Shown here: positions 1 through 11,159 of the stretch, piece after piece
Numbering within the stretch: the first letter of the stretch is position 1
Layout: each line of letters starts with the position of its first letter
Program-made: the position numbers and the translations under genes
DNA from: Macrolepiota albuminosa
Taxonomy: Eukaryota; Basidiomycota; Agaricomycetes; Agaricales; Agaricaceae
Length of the DNA stretch: 64,000 nt
NCBI GenBank assembly: GCA_027475525.1
Contig: JAMWFC010000091.1
Location: 620,001-684,000, forward strand
Direction of reading: 5' to 3'
Notes under the pieces: generated by a model
Told to the model about the DNA's origin: nothing
What the model saw: only the letters and a program-made list of their open reading frames with translations
Database searches by the model: none

Positions 1-1911
1 TGAATGCCAGCTTGAAGGAACATACATTCTACGAGGGTACGCCTATGCTGGTGGCGGACGTCGGATCACGCGCGTGGAAGTTTCGATCAACGATGGAAAT
101 TCATGGGAACTTGCGGAGATTGAATACCCTGAAGACACTTTCCGCTCGGTCGCGTTTTCTGACTCTGTGTATGGCGCTCTGGACCTCACTAACAGTGACC
201 AATGCTATTGTTGGTCGTTCTGGTCGCTGGAAGTACCGCTCCGGTCATTACGGGACAGTCAGAGCATTTGTGTCAGAGCGATGGACGAGTCTTTGGCTCT
301 TCAACCCAGAAATATGTATTGGAACGCGACTGGAATGATGAATAACTGGTAATTAACATAACACATTCTGTTGCTTCAGTTCTCAAAAAAAGTCTAGGTG
401 GTTTAGAGTTTGCATACATGTCCTTGAAGACGGACGATTGCAGTTCGAACACCCAACAAGTGAGTGTGACGCTGGCAGGGATCGCCTTATTTAATCATGA
501 CTGACTGACGACTATCGCCTTAGTGGCCGGAAACCAGCCTGGAGGCTGGATGCAACGGTTAAAGGATAAAGGCAAAGATCCTTCAAAGCCGGTCCTTTCT
601 ACTTCGGTATCAGATTCAACGGAAACAGATACTCGCCCTTCAGTCGCGCCTCTGGCTGTTTCTATGACGCGCTCCGATGTCAACCGGAAAATCACTCCAG
701 ATGAGCTTAGTGCACATGCCAATTCCGCAAATCCTTGGTTCGTAGTTTGTGGCGAGGTTCGTAGGCTCTTGCATCTTTATAGTTTCGGCTCGTGACCATT
801 CATAGGTGTACGACGCAACGACATATCTTAATGATCATCCCGGTGGCCCTCAGTCTATCACGCTCGTTGCCGGAGGGGATGCTACGGAAGACTTCATGGC
901 TATACATAGCTCTGACGCCAAGCGCAAGCTGGCTGAGTACCACATAGGAACACTCACAGGCAAGATCAAGGAGTCTACAGCGTCTGACGACTTGTCAACT
1001 TCTGCCTTCCTTCAATCGAACAAGTGGAAGGCTGTCACCCTCCAGACAGTAACCGATGTCTCTAAGGACTCCAAAGTCTTCCGTTTCATACTAGATCACA
1101 AGGAACGAGATCTTGGTCTCCCAATTGGGCAACACGTTTACGTCCGCCTTCAGAGAAAGATCAAGGGGAGGGCTGATCCGGGTGAGCTCGTACAACGCGC
1201 ATATACACCTGTTTCGAGGAAGGATGACAGAGGCTTCATTGATATGCTCGTAAAGTAAGTTCGCTTTACTTATTATATTTCAATTACTCAATGATACTAG
1301 GATATACTATCCTACTGAGCAGTTCCCTCTGGGAGGGCGGATGACTTTAGGCTTCGCTGAACTGGAAGTTGATGATACAATTGAGCTCAAGGGCCCCATA
1401 GGGCACTTCGTCTGGCTCGGAAATGGCATGGCTGGGATCCATGGCATACCGAGGCGTGTTCGACGGATTGGAATGATTTGTGGCGGGAGTGGAATCACAC
1501 CTATCCTTCAGATATTGCGCGGAATATTTCTCGATACCCCAAACAACGATACCGACGTGTGGGTTGTAGACATCAATCGTGATGTTGGGGATATCCTATG
1601 TAAGGATGAACTAGATGAATTGGCGAAGACGTATGGCTCGCGACTATCTCTGCGCTACTCGTTGACGGGCAAGTCTATTCCCCGAGACTGGAATCAATCC
1701 ATAGGCCGATTGAATGCGAAGATGATGGATAAGTATCTTCCTCCCCCGTCAGCTGATGGTCTGATCTGTATGTGCGGCCCTCCTGCAATGGAACGATTGG
1801 CGAAAGGTAATGTGTGATGTGATTCAAATTCAGTTCTTTGTCTGATTTGTTCGCGTAGATCATCTCGTGAGCGTAGGCTGGGATGGCGCTTCACAGGTTG
1901 TAATCTTTTAG
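1..1911 (+). CDS. niaD: Nitrate reductase (NAD(P)H), 3' part; 5' end outside the window
   Basis: Assimilatory nitrate reductase reduces nitrate to nitrite in the cytosol with Mo-cofactor, heme and FAD. Six exons are visible: 2-348, 398-459, 524-756, 806-1254, 1301-1806 and 1859-1911. All introns are GT-AG, 44-64 bp, and the phases are continuous, giving 549 codons. Exon 1 is the end of the Mo-cofactor dimerisation domain (ends MYWNATGMMNN, with W-F-R after the splice). Exon 4 holds the cytochrome b5 heme motif HPGG and the FAD-binding RAYTP. Ex 5 holds the NAD-binding GGSGITP and CGPPAM. The protein ends VVIF-stop, as usual for the family. The Mo-cofactor catalytic half lies upstream of base 1. 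No nitrite reductase or nitrate transporter is seen downstream, so if a nitrate cluster exists it lies to the left. Confidence 0.96.
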
Positions 1912-3134
1912 TACAATTACAGCATCGCCTACGAAATGCGAAACCGGGAGGCAAGTCATTCAGGACAAAACCTCACATTTCGGACCCTGTCGTTAGATAT
2001 CTATATATTTGAATCGCCCCAAGTTTTCCGGTCATCTCGATTTCTAGAATTTTTTTTGCGAGAGAAAATTTTGGGGACCTCAGTTAGTTTGTCATACATC
2101 TGTAATTTTTAGGAACTAGGCATAGAAAACACAGTTGTACGTTTTGCAAGTCTCATCGCCTTACATATGAAAGAATGCTTCACGTGAAACGGATTATTTC
2201 ATTCTGGACAAATTACTACGTCTGCAAAAGGTCATCTGCAAGGCCAGTGACAATCAATCATATGTACAACATCTCAATCAGACACCACGAGGTATACTGC
2301 AAATACCTGTAGAATGGACCTGTCAGCTGGACGCTGTTACGAGCTCTTCACAATACATTGAATACTGAGTGATTAATTCGGACTGGAGCTCGGATGAGAC
2401 TCGGTGGTCGGTGAAAGGCCGGAGGAAATAGATATTCTAAAAACAAAGTTGATGATGCTCAAAACTTAGATGACAATACTTGCCTCAAAAACAGACCAAT
2501 GGACCCAGAAACAAAGATGAAAACCTCCGGTAGTCCATGACCATCAAACAATGATCGCGTAGGGTTTAGCCGGCCAATGACACATAGGAGACAAGGGGGG
2601 GGGGGGTCTATGTATGCAGGAGAAGGGTACAAAAGGAGGGATTTAAGGCCTGTGCCCAGCTTAGAATCCCCATGGAACAGATTACCCAAGCCTTGAGTTA
2701 AACTTAAATCGATAATAATCTATCACACTATTGATACGTTACAGGTGTGCACACAAGGGTATGACTAGACCCCATGACACACAAGTGAATTACAAAAGAA
2801 TTCAGTTCTGGACAAGCTCAATTCAATTGTCAATGTATAGAATTTGTTGTGACACCTAGCTGTTCTCCCCCACTTTACAAACTTGTTGATAAGGCAACTA
2901 CCTGTTCATGCATATCTGCGAGATATACTCTATTATCAAACTCTACACTAATGGACATGATAGGAGCCATCAGTAGTAGCTAAGTCAGCAACATGGGTAA
3001 TGCTTGAGTATCCCCATATTAGACAAAGTATGTAAATTAACAACGCCAGGACATTAGGTAGCATTGTTAAAGATTCCTTCAATGATCCATCCGTAGTAAC
3101 ATGAGGTGTCACTCAATCGTTAGACGATCAACAA
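1912..3134. other. Intergenic region, no gene seen
   Basis: This is the shared 3' flank of two convergent genes, nitrate reductase (+) and amidase (-). It holds a run of 12 G at about 2595-2606. The short open frames have no recognisable domain or codon pattern. Confidence 0.6.
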
Positions 3135-5281
3135 TTAAATCCCCAATACGTCCCCAAGCTGCGTCTTCGGCACAGCAGCTTCAAAAGCCTTCCTCCCAAG
3201 CCGCGCCTTGGCCTTCGTTCTCATTTCATAGGCGTACGCGAATCCGACGAGGTCGAAATCCGAGAACGCCGTGCCGAGAAAGGATAGACCAAACGGGACG
3301 CCGGGCGCCGGGTAGACCGTACGTGGACCCGCGGGTCTGGGTGTGGTGTTTGTGGTGAAGAATCCGAGTGGTACTGATATCCTCCCGAGCGGGTGGGGTC
3401 GCCTCAGTGTCCGTCTATTTTTGGCTTGAGAGGAGGGGGTGGGGACTTACCGGAGATGATGGGGTAGCCTGCGATAGCTGTGGGAGTTGGTTAGTGGTTA
3501 GGCGGGGAAGGGAGAGGCGGTTACCTGCGGGAGTGGAGGTTAGGCCGTCAGAAGGGAGGACTAGCGCGTCGAGGTTGTGCTTTTGGAGAGCGGCGTCGAT
3601 ACCTCTTGTTGCGCCAAGGTCGCGGTTCGCGGCAAGTGCTGCGGCGAATGTGGAATCGTGTCCTTTTGTTGCCTCGGAACGTATGAGGCTGGAAGGATGC
3701 GTTAGATATTGCATATGTTCTAGGGACATACACATACATCGACTGGTCTTCAAAACCTTTGGGCTTTTCGAGAGTGGGGTTGGCGTCGTTGAATTTGATG
3801 AGGTCGGCTAGATCCTTCACTCCCGATGGGTTCGAAATTAAATTCGAGATGTACTCGTTCAATCCGACCTTTCAAAAGCGTATATCAACGTGGTACTTTT
3901 CTCTACAGTGACAATTATACCTTGAAATCAACATCGAGAACTATACTCTCGTTATTCGAATCCTTGATCTCCTCTGCGGATGGCAAATCAGCCGGATCGA
4001 CGACCGTAGCACCTAAATCGCGAATGACGTCGAGCGCCGCTTCGAAAGACACTAGTATATCCTTGCGAGTACCGTTTTCGTCGTCGTCGAGGAATACTCT
4101 GCGCGGGACGCCGATGCGTTTTCCCTCGAGCGCACGGGGGTTCAGCGCGTTGGTGAAATCGGGTACGATGTCCGGCTGGGAGAGCGTGCGGGCGTCCGTG
4201 GGGTCTTTACCAGCTATCACGGATAATACCACGGCGGCGTCCGCGACGCAGCGTGTCATTGGGCCAACTGTGTCTTGATGGGTGGATATCGGTACAACTA
4301 TAAAACCCCAAGAGAGGTTTGATGTACATTATGAGCGAAAAACGAACAAAGCAAAAAAGTACAGGCTTTATATCCGAACCTCCAGAACGCGAAGTGAGTC
4401 CTACGGTCGGTTTGATCCCAACGACGTTGTTACGGCCTGAAGGACTTATGATGCTGCCGTTTGTTTCTGTGCCGATGGTGGCGGCTGCGAGACCGATGGA
4501 GGCAGCGACGCCTGAGCCGGAGGACGAGCCGCTCGGATTGGCGGTAGGGTAGTACGCGTTGGTCGTTTGCCCACCCACGCCGGACCACCCGGACGCACAG
4601 TCTCCCCGGTAGTGTGCGAGTTCGGAGAGGTTGGTTTTCCCTGGTGTGGGTTTCTGGAAAAGGGGAAAGAAGGAGGACGGGACGTAACCGTACCGAGGAT
4701 GATTGCACCACCGGCCCGGAGCCGTTTCACTATCCCTGCGTCGTCTGGGACGATAGAATGCGCGAGGGCGAACGTCCCTGCGCTCGTGTCCATGCCTGAA
4801 TGGTAAGTGTGAGGTCCAGTCCATTGCTTTTTTTTCTCTCGTGAAGCTCACCTTCGCTTGCTACAGTAGCGATGTTACCCTTTGGTTTTTGGGAAATGAA
4901 AATGTGTGCGCCCCCATGAAGAGTACAAGGTTGTACGTGATACCTTTAAGAGAATAGGAATACCATGCAGAGGACCTCGCGGGCCTTTCGTCGCATCGTG
5001 CCGCTCAGAGTCCAAGTCAGCTGCTGTGCGTAAAGCGGTTGGGTTGGTTTCGAGGACGGCACGGAGTGCGGGGCCTTGGAGGTTGATTTCTTCGATTCTG
5101 GCGAGGTAGGCCTGTGGGGATATGATATGATACGGATTTGGATTCGTGAGTGAGGGGTGAGGGTGAGGGTGAGGGAGGAAGAGGTGAGGTTTACCTTTAC
5201 GAGGTCTACGCTGGAAAAGTGCCCTGCATCGAGCCCTGCTCCTAGTTCGGATATCGTGGCTTCGCACAAGTCTGGATACAT
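3135..5281 (-). CDS. Amidase, amidase-signature (AS) family
   Basis: AS-family amidases hydrolyse carboxylic amides to acid and ammonia with a Lys-cisSer-Ser triad. Ten exons give 527 aa: 5281-5195, 5111-4944, 4879-4852, 4795-4694, 4640-4380, 4297-3921, 3868-3738, 3688-3525, 3477-3451 and 3373-3135. Every junction is GT-AG and in phase. Predicted triad: Lys85 (LHGIPILLK, end of exon 2), cis-Ser167 (GSSSGSG) and nucleophile Ser191 (TETNGSI). The 24-residue spacing between the serines matches the family. Gly86 follows the catalytic Lys where Asp is usual. No signal peptide or membrane segment is obvious. Substrate unknown; fungal relatives are often annotated as general amidases or glutamyl-tRNA amidotransferase A-like. 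The start at 5281 is the first ATG of the conserved N-terminus, but an upstream exon cannot be excluded. Its 5' half has been copied three times just upstream. Confidence 0.92.
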
Positions 5282-5499
5282 GCTGACGGTGTTGGTGATG
5301 TTGTTTTTTTTCTGAGGTTAAGATACTTTGATCCCGTGGGACACATGGTGTGTAGTGTCTATATTTGGGAGTGAACGAGTAGATGAATGTTATGGACTTA
5401 CCTGCGGTTGTCACCGGTAACAATTTCGAAACGTGTGTTGTGTTCGGAAGGTATAATTGGAAGGAAGTACAGATGGGTCATACATACATAGGCTCTTGA

Positions 5500-5712
5500 C
5501 ACCCAGCCGCACAGTCTCCCCAGTAGTATGCGAGTTCAGAGAGGTTGAGTTTCCCTTGGTGTGGGTTGCATTGGGATTCTTCTTTGGTTCACCCTCTGGG
5601 AGAGGGGAAAGAAGAAGGGGAAGAGCCAGACGTAAACGTACCGAGGATAATTGCACCGCCGGCCCTGAGCTGCTTTACTATCCATGCGTCGCCCGGGACG
5701 ATAGAATGCGTG
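5500..5712 (-). pseudogene. Partial amidase copy 1: fragments of exons 5 and 4
   Basis: Forward 5501-5560 matches the start of amidase exon 5 (same LNSHTTGETVR-type reading on the minus strand), and 5642-5712 matches the end of exon 4 (LRAGGAIILG). At about 5712 the match jumps straight into a second copy of the amidase 5' flank, so exons 1-3 are missing. It cannot encode a protein. Confidence 0.8.
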
Positions 5713-6545
5713 GTGTAGTATCTAGATTTGGGTGGGGAGTGAGCTTGTGTCTAAAATTTCTTGCGGCTGTCACCGGTCGGCTGGTAACGATTTCGAAACT
5801 ATGTGTGTGGTATTTGGAAGGGGATGATGGATGACTGGAAGGAAAAATTCAGATGGGTCGGTCATACGTACGTAGGCTCTGGACACCCGGACACACAGTC
5901 TCCCCCCCGATAACTAAGTAGTGTGCGAGTTCGGAGAGGTTGGGTTTGGGTTTCCCTGTGGTTTCTGTTTCCGGAAAAGAGGAAAGAAGGAGGACGGGAC
6001 GGGACGGGGCGTAAACGTACTGAGGATGGATCACACCGGCTTTACTTCTCCCTATCTGCGTCGAATGCGCGAGGGCGAACAAATGAACGAACGTCTCTGC
6101 GCTCGTGTCCATGTGTCCATGCCTGGATGGATGGATGGATGGATACATGAGAAGCCTGGGTTTTGGGTCGGGTACACGTGCTTTTTGTTTTTTTTCTCGT
6201 GAAGCTCACCTTTGCTTGATACAATGGCGGTGTTACCCTTTTGTTTTTGTTTTTTGAAAATGTGAATGAGAATGAGAATGTGTGTGCGCCTCCCCCCGGG
6301 TTGTCGCCGGTGATTAGGTTATTTTCGAAACGTGAACGTGAACGTGCGTTTGGAAGGTGGAAGGCATAGCTAGAAGTACACATGGGGTCATAGGCCAAGG
6401 GCTTGAAATTGAGAAAGGGTCATGCATGGATTGAATTAGAATTGTCTTTTACGCTATAGACGAATGTCCTACAACTGTCTTGAGCACAAAGTTTTTCCAA
6501 ATCCCTAAACGATGAACGTCCTCACCAAACAAAAAATCAATCATG
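5713..6545 (-). pseudogene. Partial amidase copy 2: 5' flank, exons 5, 4 and 3
   Basis: It begins with a copy of the gene's 5' flank (TTTCGAAA element near 5795). Degraded pieces follow of exon 5 (about 5885-5965), exon 4 (about 6020-6135, still reading MDTSAETF) and exon 3 (6208-6238), then another copy of the 5' flank (6290-6545). Exons 1-2 and the catalytic Lys are missing. Confidence 0.78.
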
Positions 6546-6599
6546 TAAAAGACAACAATGGCGGTTCCTAGATTTGTTTTTTTTTTCGGAAAATGAGAA

Positions 6600-7445
6600 T
6601 ATTAATGTGTGCGCGCCCATGAAGAGTACAAGTTTGCACGTGTACGTGATACCTCTAAGAGTATAGGAACACCATGCAGAGGACCCCGACCCCGCGGGCC
6701 TTTCGTCGCATCGTGCCGCTCAGAGTCCAAGTCGGCTGCTGTGCGTAAGTGCGTAAGTGCGTAATGCGGTTGCGGTTGCGGTGGTTTCGAGGACGGCACG
6801 GAGTGCGGGGCCTTGGAGGTTGATTTCTTCGATTCTGGCGAGGTAGGCCTGGGGGGATGTGGGGATATGATACGGATTTGGAATCGTGAGGGAGTGAGGG
6901 AGGGAGGGAAGGTGAGGTTTACCTTTACGAGGTCTACGCTGGAAAAGTGCCCCGCTTCGAGCCCGGCTCCTAGTTCTGATATCGTGGCTTCGTACAAGTC
7001 TGGATACATGCTGGATGATGGGGTTTTTTTTTTTTTACTTGAGGTTGAGGTTGATTGAGGATACTTGACCCCGTCCCGTGGACAGGGTCTATTCTATATT
7101 TGGGAGTGGGAGTGAGCGAGTAGATGATGGTATGGTATGGATTTCCCTGCGGTTGCGTGCGGTTGTCGCCGGTGATTAGGTTGTTTTCGAAACGTGAACG
7201 TGAACGTGTGTTTTGGAAGGCATAGCTAGAAGTACACAGATGGGCGTCATAGACTTGAGATTGAGAAAGGGGAAGAAGGGTCATGCATGCATGGATTGAA
7301 TGAACTGGAACTGGAATTGGTCTTTTACGCTAGTGGGTTACAACTTGTAGACGAGATTCAACTGTCCTGCGACCCTATCTTGAGCCCAAAAAGTCCCTAA
7401 ACGATACAACAAACAGCCTCACCAACTCAAAAAATCAAATCTCAA
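6600..7445 (-). pseudogene. Partial amidase copy 3: exons 1 and 2 with 5' flank
   Basis: Exon 1 (7009-6923, MYPDLYEATISELGAG) and exon 2 (about 6850-6658) are readable on the minus strand and closely match the intact gene. The catalytic Lys at the end of exon 2 is replaced by Glu (LLE for LLK), and exon 2 carries small insertions. The 5' flank at 7010-7445 is the outermost copy and may be the ancestral amidase promoter region. Confidence 0.82.
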
Positions 7446-7469
7446 ATCTCAAATCTCAAATCTCAAATC
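7437..7469. repeat. Microsatellite (AAATCTC)4 plus partial unit
   Basis: Four perfect 7-bp units and a partial fifth lie just 3' of the DnaJ gene. Confidence 0.9.
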
Positions 7470-7502
7470 GCGTCACGTCAAAGAGCGCAGTGGGCGGCTA
7501 CG

Positions 7503-8343
7503 CTAGCGCAAACCCCCAATGACACCTACAGCCATCGCCAACACACATAAAATTTGAACAGCGCGCCAGGACCCGCTGATGCGCTGTATCGCGAGATCGC
7601 GCTGTAGCTCCTCGAGGACTTTGTCGTTCTGGTTCACGTATCCCGACGCGGACCCGGTGGTGCGTCCGTGGGACGGCGGGCGCCAGGGCTCGTAGTGCGC
7701 GCCGGTGCCGGGTGCGCGATGGTGGGCGTGCGGCGCGCGATGGGCGTGGGCGTGGGCGTGGGCGTGGGGTTGGCCGGAGCGCGTATATGGAGAGGAGTGA
7801 CGCCGGGAGGACTCCCATGCGTGTGTGGCGGTTGACCCGGGACGGGGGCGGTACCCGTAGTTTAAACTGGTTGGACCAGGTCCGGAGCGGGAGAGCAGCT
7901 GCAGGGAACGGTCGTATACTCGTCTGTGTGGTAAAGTCAGGGTTATACGGGTATAGAGGGATGACGCGCACCGTTCGCGGTCGTTGCTGAGGACTGTATA
8001 CGCCTCTGTCACGCGAGAGAAGAGTTCGGTCGATTTGGCATCTTTGGACACGTCTGGGTGGTGTTTCTTGCTTAGCTAGAGGAGGAATCGTGAGACACGA
8101 CACGGGCAGCGGTTATTTGCTTTGCTTACCTGGTAAAAGTGCGACTGGAAGAGATGTCAGGTATAACAGAGGCGGATGTGGGCGGGGAAAGTACCTTACC
8201 TTGATCTGGGCTTTAGTTGCGTTGAGAGGGACGCCCAAGGTCTTGTAGTGGTCAAAGTGGATTGGAGAAGTCGACAAGAGCCGGTGACGTGGACGAGTGA
8301 GCCGCAATGACGAGGGCCCGGCGACACAGTTGGGTGAGACCAT
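7503..8343 (-). CDS. DnaJ (Hsp40) domain protein, probably mitochondrial and membrane-anchored
   Basis: J-domain proteins stimulate Hsp70 ATPase through an HPD loop. Four exons give 227 aa: 8343-8200, 8144-8130, 8075-7972 and 7923-7503. The second is a 15-nt micro-exon coding SHFYQ. The N-terminus is Arg/Ser/Leu-rich without acidic residues until about residue 31, typical of a mitochondrial presequence. The J domain spans about residues 30-95, with YKTLGV and HHPDV. A His-Ala run near the middle (HAHAHAHAH) and Pro/Arg-rich low-complexity sequence follow. The C-terminus has one hydrophobic segment (about 20 residues, ILCVLAMAVGVIGG), which suggests a tail anchor. It lies head-to-tail with the tRNA gene on the same strand. 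The exact orthologue is unclear. Confidence 0.9.
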
Positions 8344-8405
8344 AAGGGCAAAAACCCGCGTCCGGAAGCTCTCTCTGGGTCAAAAGGACATTGATCAAAA
8401 GATAC

Positions 8406-8485
8406 TGACCCCTACCCGATTTGAACGGATGACTTTGTGGATGCACCAGCTGGAATCACACACTCTACCACTGAGCTAAGGGGTC
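8406..8485 (-). tRNA. tRNA-Trp (CCA) with a short intron
   Basis: It folds as a cloverleaf. The acceptor stem GACCCCT/AGGGGTC has 7 pairs, the D arm is GCTC-AGTGGTA-GAGT, and the T arm is ATCCG-TTCAAAT-CGGGT, with discriminator A. The anticodon CCA falls at 8453-8451 after U33. Eight extra bases (8449-8442) sit at the canonical intron position after base 37, giving a 72-nt mature tRNA. One A-C mismatch lies at the base of the anticodon loop, so the isotype is a little less certain than the tRNA call. Confidence 0.82.
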
Positions 8486-8568
8486 ATGTGTGTTGTGGTG
8501 TGTAGCATGATGTTGACGGCAGATGCCGAGGGCGGGTCTTGAAGAAGGTTGGCAGTAGAACGCAAGGC

Positions 8569-9856
8569 ATGAAGCGGGCATTCACACCGCCAAACGACGT
8601 CGGGACGTTCCGAGACGTGCTGCTGTTTGAGGAACGCCTCAAGAGCAATGCGCTCAACCTGCAGAGCCGCAAGTCCAGGTACCAGCGTGCGTCCCTGTCC
8701 TTGTCCTGAGTTCCCTTCTCATCCAATCCTCCCCAGTGTTCCTGCTCCAGCTCCTCCTCCTCATCCTCTTCCTCCTCGTCGAGGTCCTCCTCCCCCCCGA
8801 GGTCTCCATCCTCGCCATTCCATACAGGCTGGCCATGCGCAGCCTCCTCCCGCACAAGTACACCGCCACGCCCGACGTCCAGCTCATGGTCCACCCATAC
8901 TTCTCGACGGGGCTCTTGTTCGTCAGCGTCACCACCCTCGTCCTGTTCTTCGCCAGCGGCATGTACGAAGAAAAAATCTCTTACGCAAACAAGTGAGTCC
9001 CTCCCCTCTCACCCTCTCCTTTTCCCCGCCAACGCTCGCTGCGTTCTATAGATACGTCCCACACGCCAACCGCGCTCTCCGCTCCTTCAACATGTACTTG
9101 AACGTCCGCAAGCCCCCTCTGCGCTCTAAATTCCACTTTAACCCACTCGCGTTCTCCGCTCCTTCAACATGTACTTGAACGTCCGCAAGCCCCCTCTGCG
9201 CTCTAAATTCCACTTTAACCCACTCGCGTTCTTCTTCCCGCGGGACCCCTCCTCCTCCTCCTCCGCCTCTGCGTCATCGACATCGGAAACGACATCAACA
9301 ACACCACGACGCACACGCTCGCCCTCCGCCCTCGGAGGCACGAGCATCCCGATCCCCTCCATCCCACCCTCGACCAACCCCGCGGCGAGCTCATATTCTC
9401 CTCCCGCGTCGACAGGGCGTTCAGGGAGGGCTACGAGCGCACCGGGCTGCGTTTGAGCGTAGGAGGGAGGAGCGTGCGCGGGAGGCTAATAGGAGGAGGG
9501 TTGGCGTTTGGGCGGTTGTTGGGCGGTTGTGGTGGGGTTGGCCTTGGCGGTGGGGTGCTGGTGCTGGTGCTGCTGGTGATGGTGGTGCTGGTGCTAGCGA
9601 TGGTGCTGTCGGTGCTGGTGCTGGTGCTCATACCGAGGCAAAGGGAGTAGGACTGGGGATTGGGTTCGGGATGGCCGCGAAGGATGTGGTCAAGCTGAGG
9701 GAGACGCGTAGTACGCCTAGTACGCCGGCAAAGGGGATCGTCATGAAGCAGAAGCAGAAGCGGAGAGAGAGGAGTTTGGCGCCGCCGCCTGTAGAGGAAG
9801 AGGAACGTGTGTATCGCAGGGGGGGCGATGGGCGGGTGCAAGGGACTGTGTTGTAA
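8569..9856 (+). CDS. SPO7: Spo7-like regulatory subunit of the Nem1-Spo7 phosphatase (frame broken in this assembly)
   Basis: Spo7 is the membrane partner of Nem1. Together they dephosphorylate the lipin Pah1 at the ER/nuclear envelope. Exon 1 8569-8686 (FRDVLLFEERLK), exon 2 8737-8992 (two hydrophobic segments) and exon 3 from 9052. Exon 3 holds the family signature NRALRSFNMYLNVRKPPLR, a Ser-rich linker, RGELIFSS and a basic tail ending at 9856. The frame is broken by an exact 77-bp tandem duplication (9076-9232), which is probably an assembly artefact. It is also broken by two apparent losses of one C, in the AACCCCGCGG stretch near 9380 and in the GAGCGCACC stretch near 9432. The tail carries Trp-rich and Gly/Ala-rich low complexity. 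The family call rests on motif recognition. Whether the gene is functional depends on resequencing. Confidence 0.8.
9076..9232. repeat. Exact 77-bp tandem duplication (1 of 13)
   Basis: Bases 9076-9155 equal 9153-9232. 77 is not a multiple of three, so the Spo7-like exon 3 is frameshifted. See the finding on k=77 assembly joins. Confidence 0.97.
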
Positions 9857-10098
9857 CGATCCCAATCCCAATCACAATCACAATCACAATCTTGGGACGC
9901 AGCTGGCGAGTCCGTGATGGATATTTGTCGATGGTAATACGCGGAATAATGCGAGTTGGATTTTGGACAGTGTGGATATGGGATCCCTTTGATCTCTTCA
10001 GTGACGACGTCCTTGCATGAACACGACGCCCCTGTGTATAGGTCGTCTTTATACATCCGCTACATCTTTTTTATGTTTCTACAGTCCAAGTTCGACAC

Positions 10099-10240
10099 CC
10101 ACACCACACCACACCACACTTGAATTGGAATTGACGCGTGCGCTGGTCTATTCAAGTTTAATATCTGCCGATGCGGGCGTTCTGCATGCGCACAGATGTA
10201 AAATATTAAATACTCAGTGTGGTGTGGTGTGGCTGTGGTG
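10099..10240. repeat. Inverted repeat, 17-bp perfect stem
   Basis: 10104-10120 (CACCACACCACACCACA-type) is the exact reverse complement of 10216-10232. The spacer is about 95 bases. It lies 3' of the Spo7-like gene. Confidence 0.8.
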
Positions 10241-10324
10241 TGGTGGGTTTTATTTCGTGATAGTTTTATGCGTACGTTCGCTAATTACATATGCGTATAT
10301 CTAGATCTTTTTAAGCTGGCCTGG

Positions 10325-10479
10325 CTTTGCACATTGCGCAAATGCGCATTCATTACGCTTTTGGGGGGAAGGAACTATGACTCCAAGTTTCGTCTCCGTC
10401 TCTTTGCACATTGCGCAAATGCGCATTCATTACGCTTTTGGGGGGAAGGAACTATGACTCCAAGTTTCGTCTCCGTCTC
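10325..10479. repeat. Exact 77-bp tandem duplication (2 of 13)
   Basis: 10325-10402 equals 10402-10479. Intergenic. Confidence 0.97.
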
Positions 10480-11159
10480 CGTCTCCGTCGTCGTGTCGCG
10501 TGTCCTGGTCAGGTCAGGTTGTAATCATAATATAAGTTGCGGCCTCCAGGAGGAACTCCGCGACCGCGTCGGGCGTATGTAGTCGGAGACCAGACCCTAG
10601 TAGGAGCGGAACCAGCTCACCCTCACCACCCACCAACGTGTTGTCGACACACCGGTGGCAAGAGCTACCCGTGATCGTGATTTTTTAGAAATCTGTCATT
10701 TAATGACCTGGTGAATCCTGCAGGTATGGCTTGCCAGGACTGACTGCGTGGTTGCAAATGGAGTCACTGTTCCATCTCCCCCGTCACCTTATCACCTTCA
10801 CCTTCACCACCACACCTCGAGTGGTGTTCCTTCTTCTTTTCTTTTTTTTCTCTTGCACTCCCATATTGGTATTGACGCGCCGGCGTGGTGGGTCTATTCA
10901 AGTCTGATGGACATTTAATTTAACAAAGAGCAGTGTAGAGTATGATGACATTGCGCTCGCTATGTACAATTCAGATAAAACAGTTCGAATATATTCGGAA
11001 GTTCAGAAGCAAGCTGGGCAGATGGAAAGAGGGATGGATGATGGCTATCGAGGAAACGCAATGCCGGTACGGTATGAGAAGCGAGTCGTTGTTGAAATGT
11101 TCCGACGTCAAAATTACAGATGTCACTTGTTCGTTGGCTCGTTTGCGAACCTCTGGGTT

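Larger units (their letters stand above)
9857..11159. other. Intergenic region with low-complexity and repeated pieces, no gene
   Basis: It contains CACCA-type low complexity and an inverted repeat. It also has an imperfect direct repeat sharing TTGACGCG and GGTCTATTCAAGT, near 10130-10165 and 10870-10905, and one exact 77-bp duplication. No frame has a recognisable domain. Confidence 0.55.

Noticed and set aside
2595..2606. Run of 12 G as a functional element
   Set aside because: A single homopolymer with no paired element; insufficient for any call.
5500..7445. A second amidase gene upstream of the first
   Set aside because: Exon order is scrambled, exons 6-10 are missing and the catalytic Lys is replaced; these are relics.
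9076..9232. A real tandem duplication as the cause of Spo7 gene loss
   Set aside because: The same exact 77-bp period occurs at twelve other unrelated places, so an assembly cause is far likelier.
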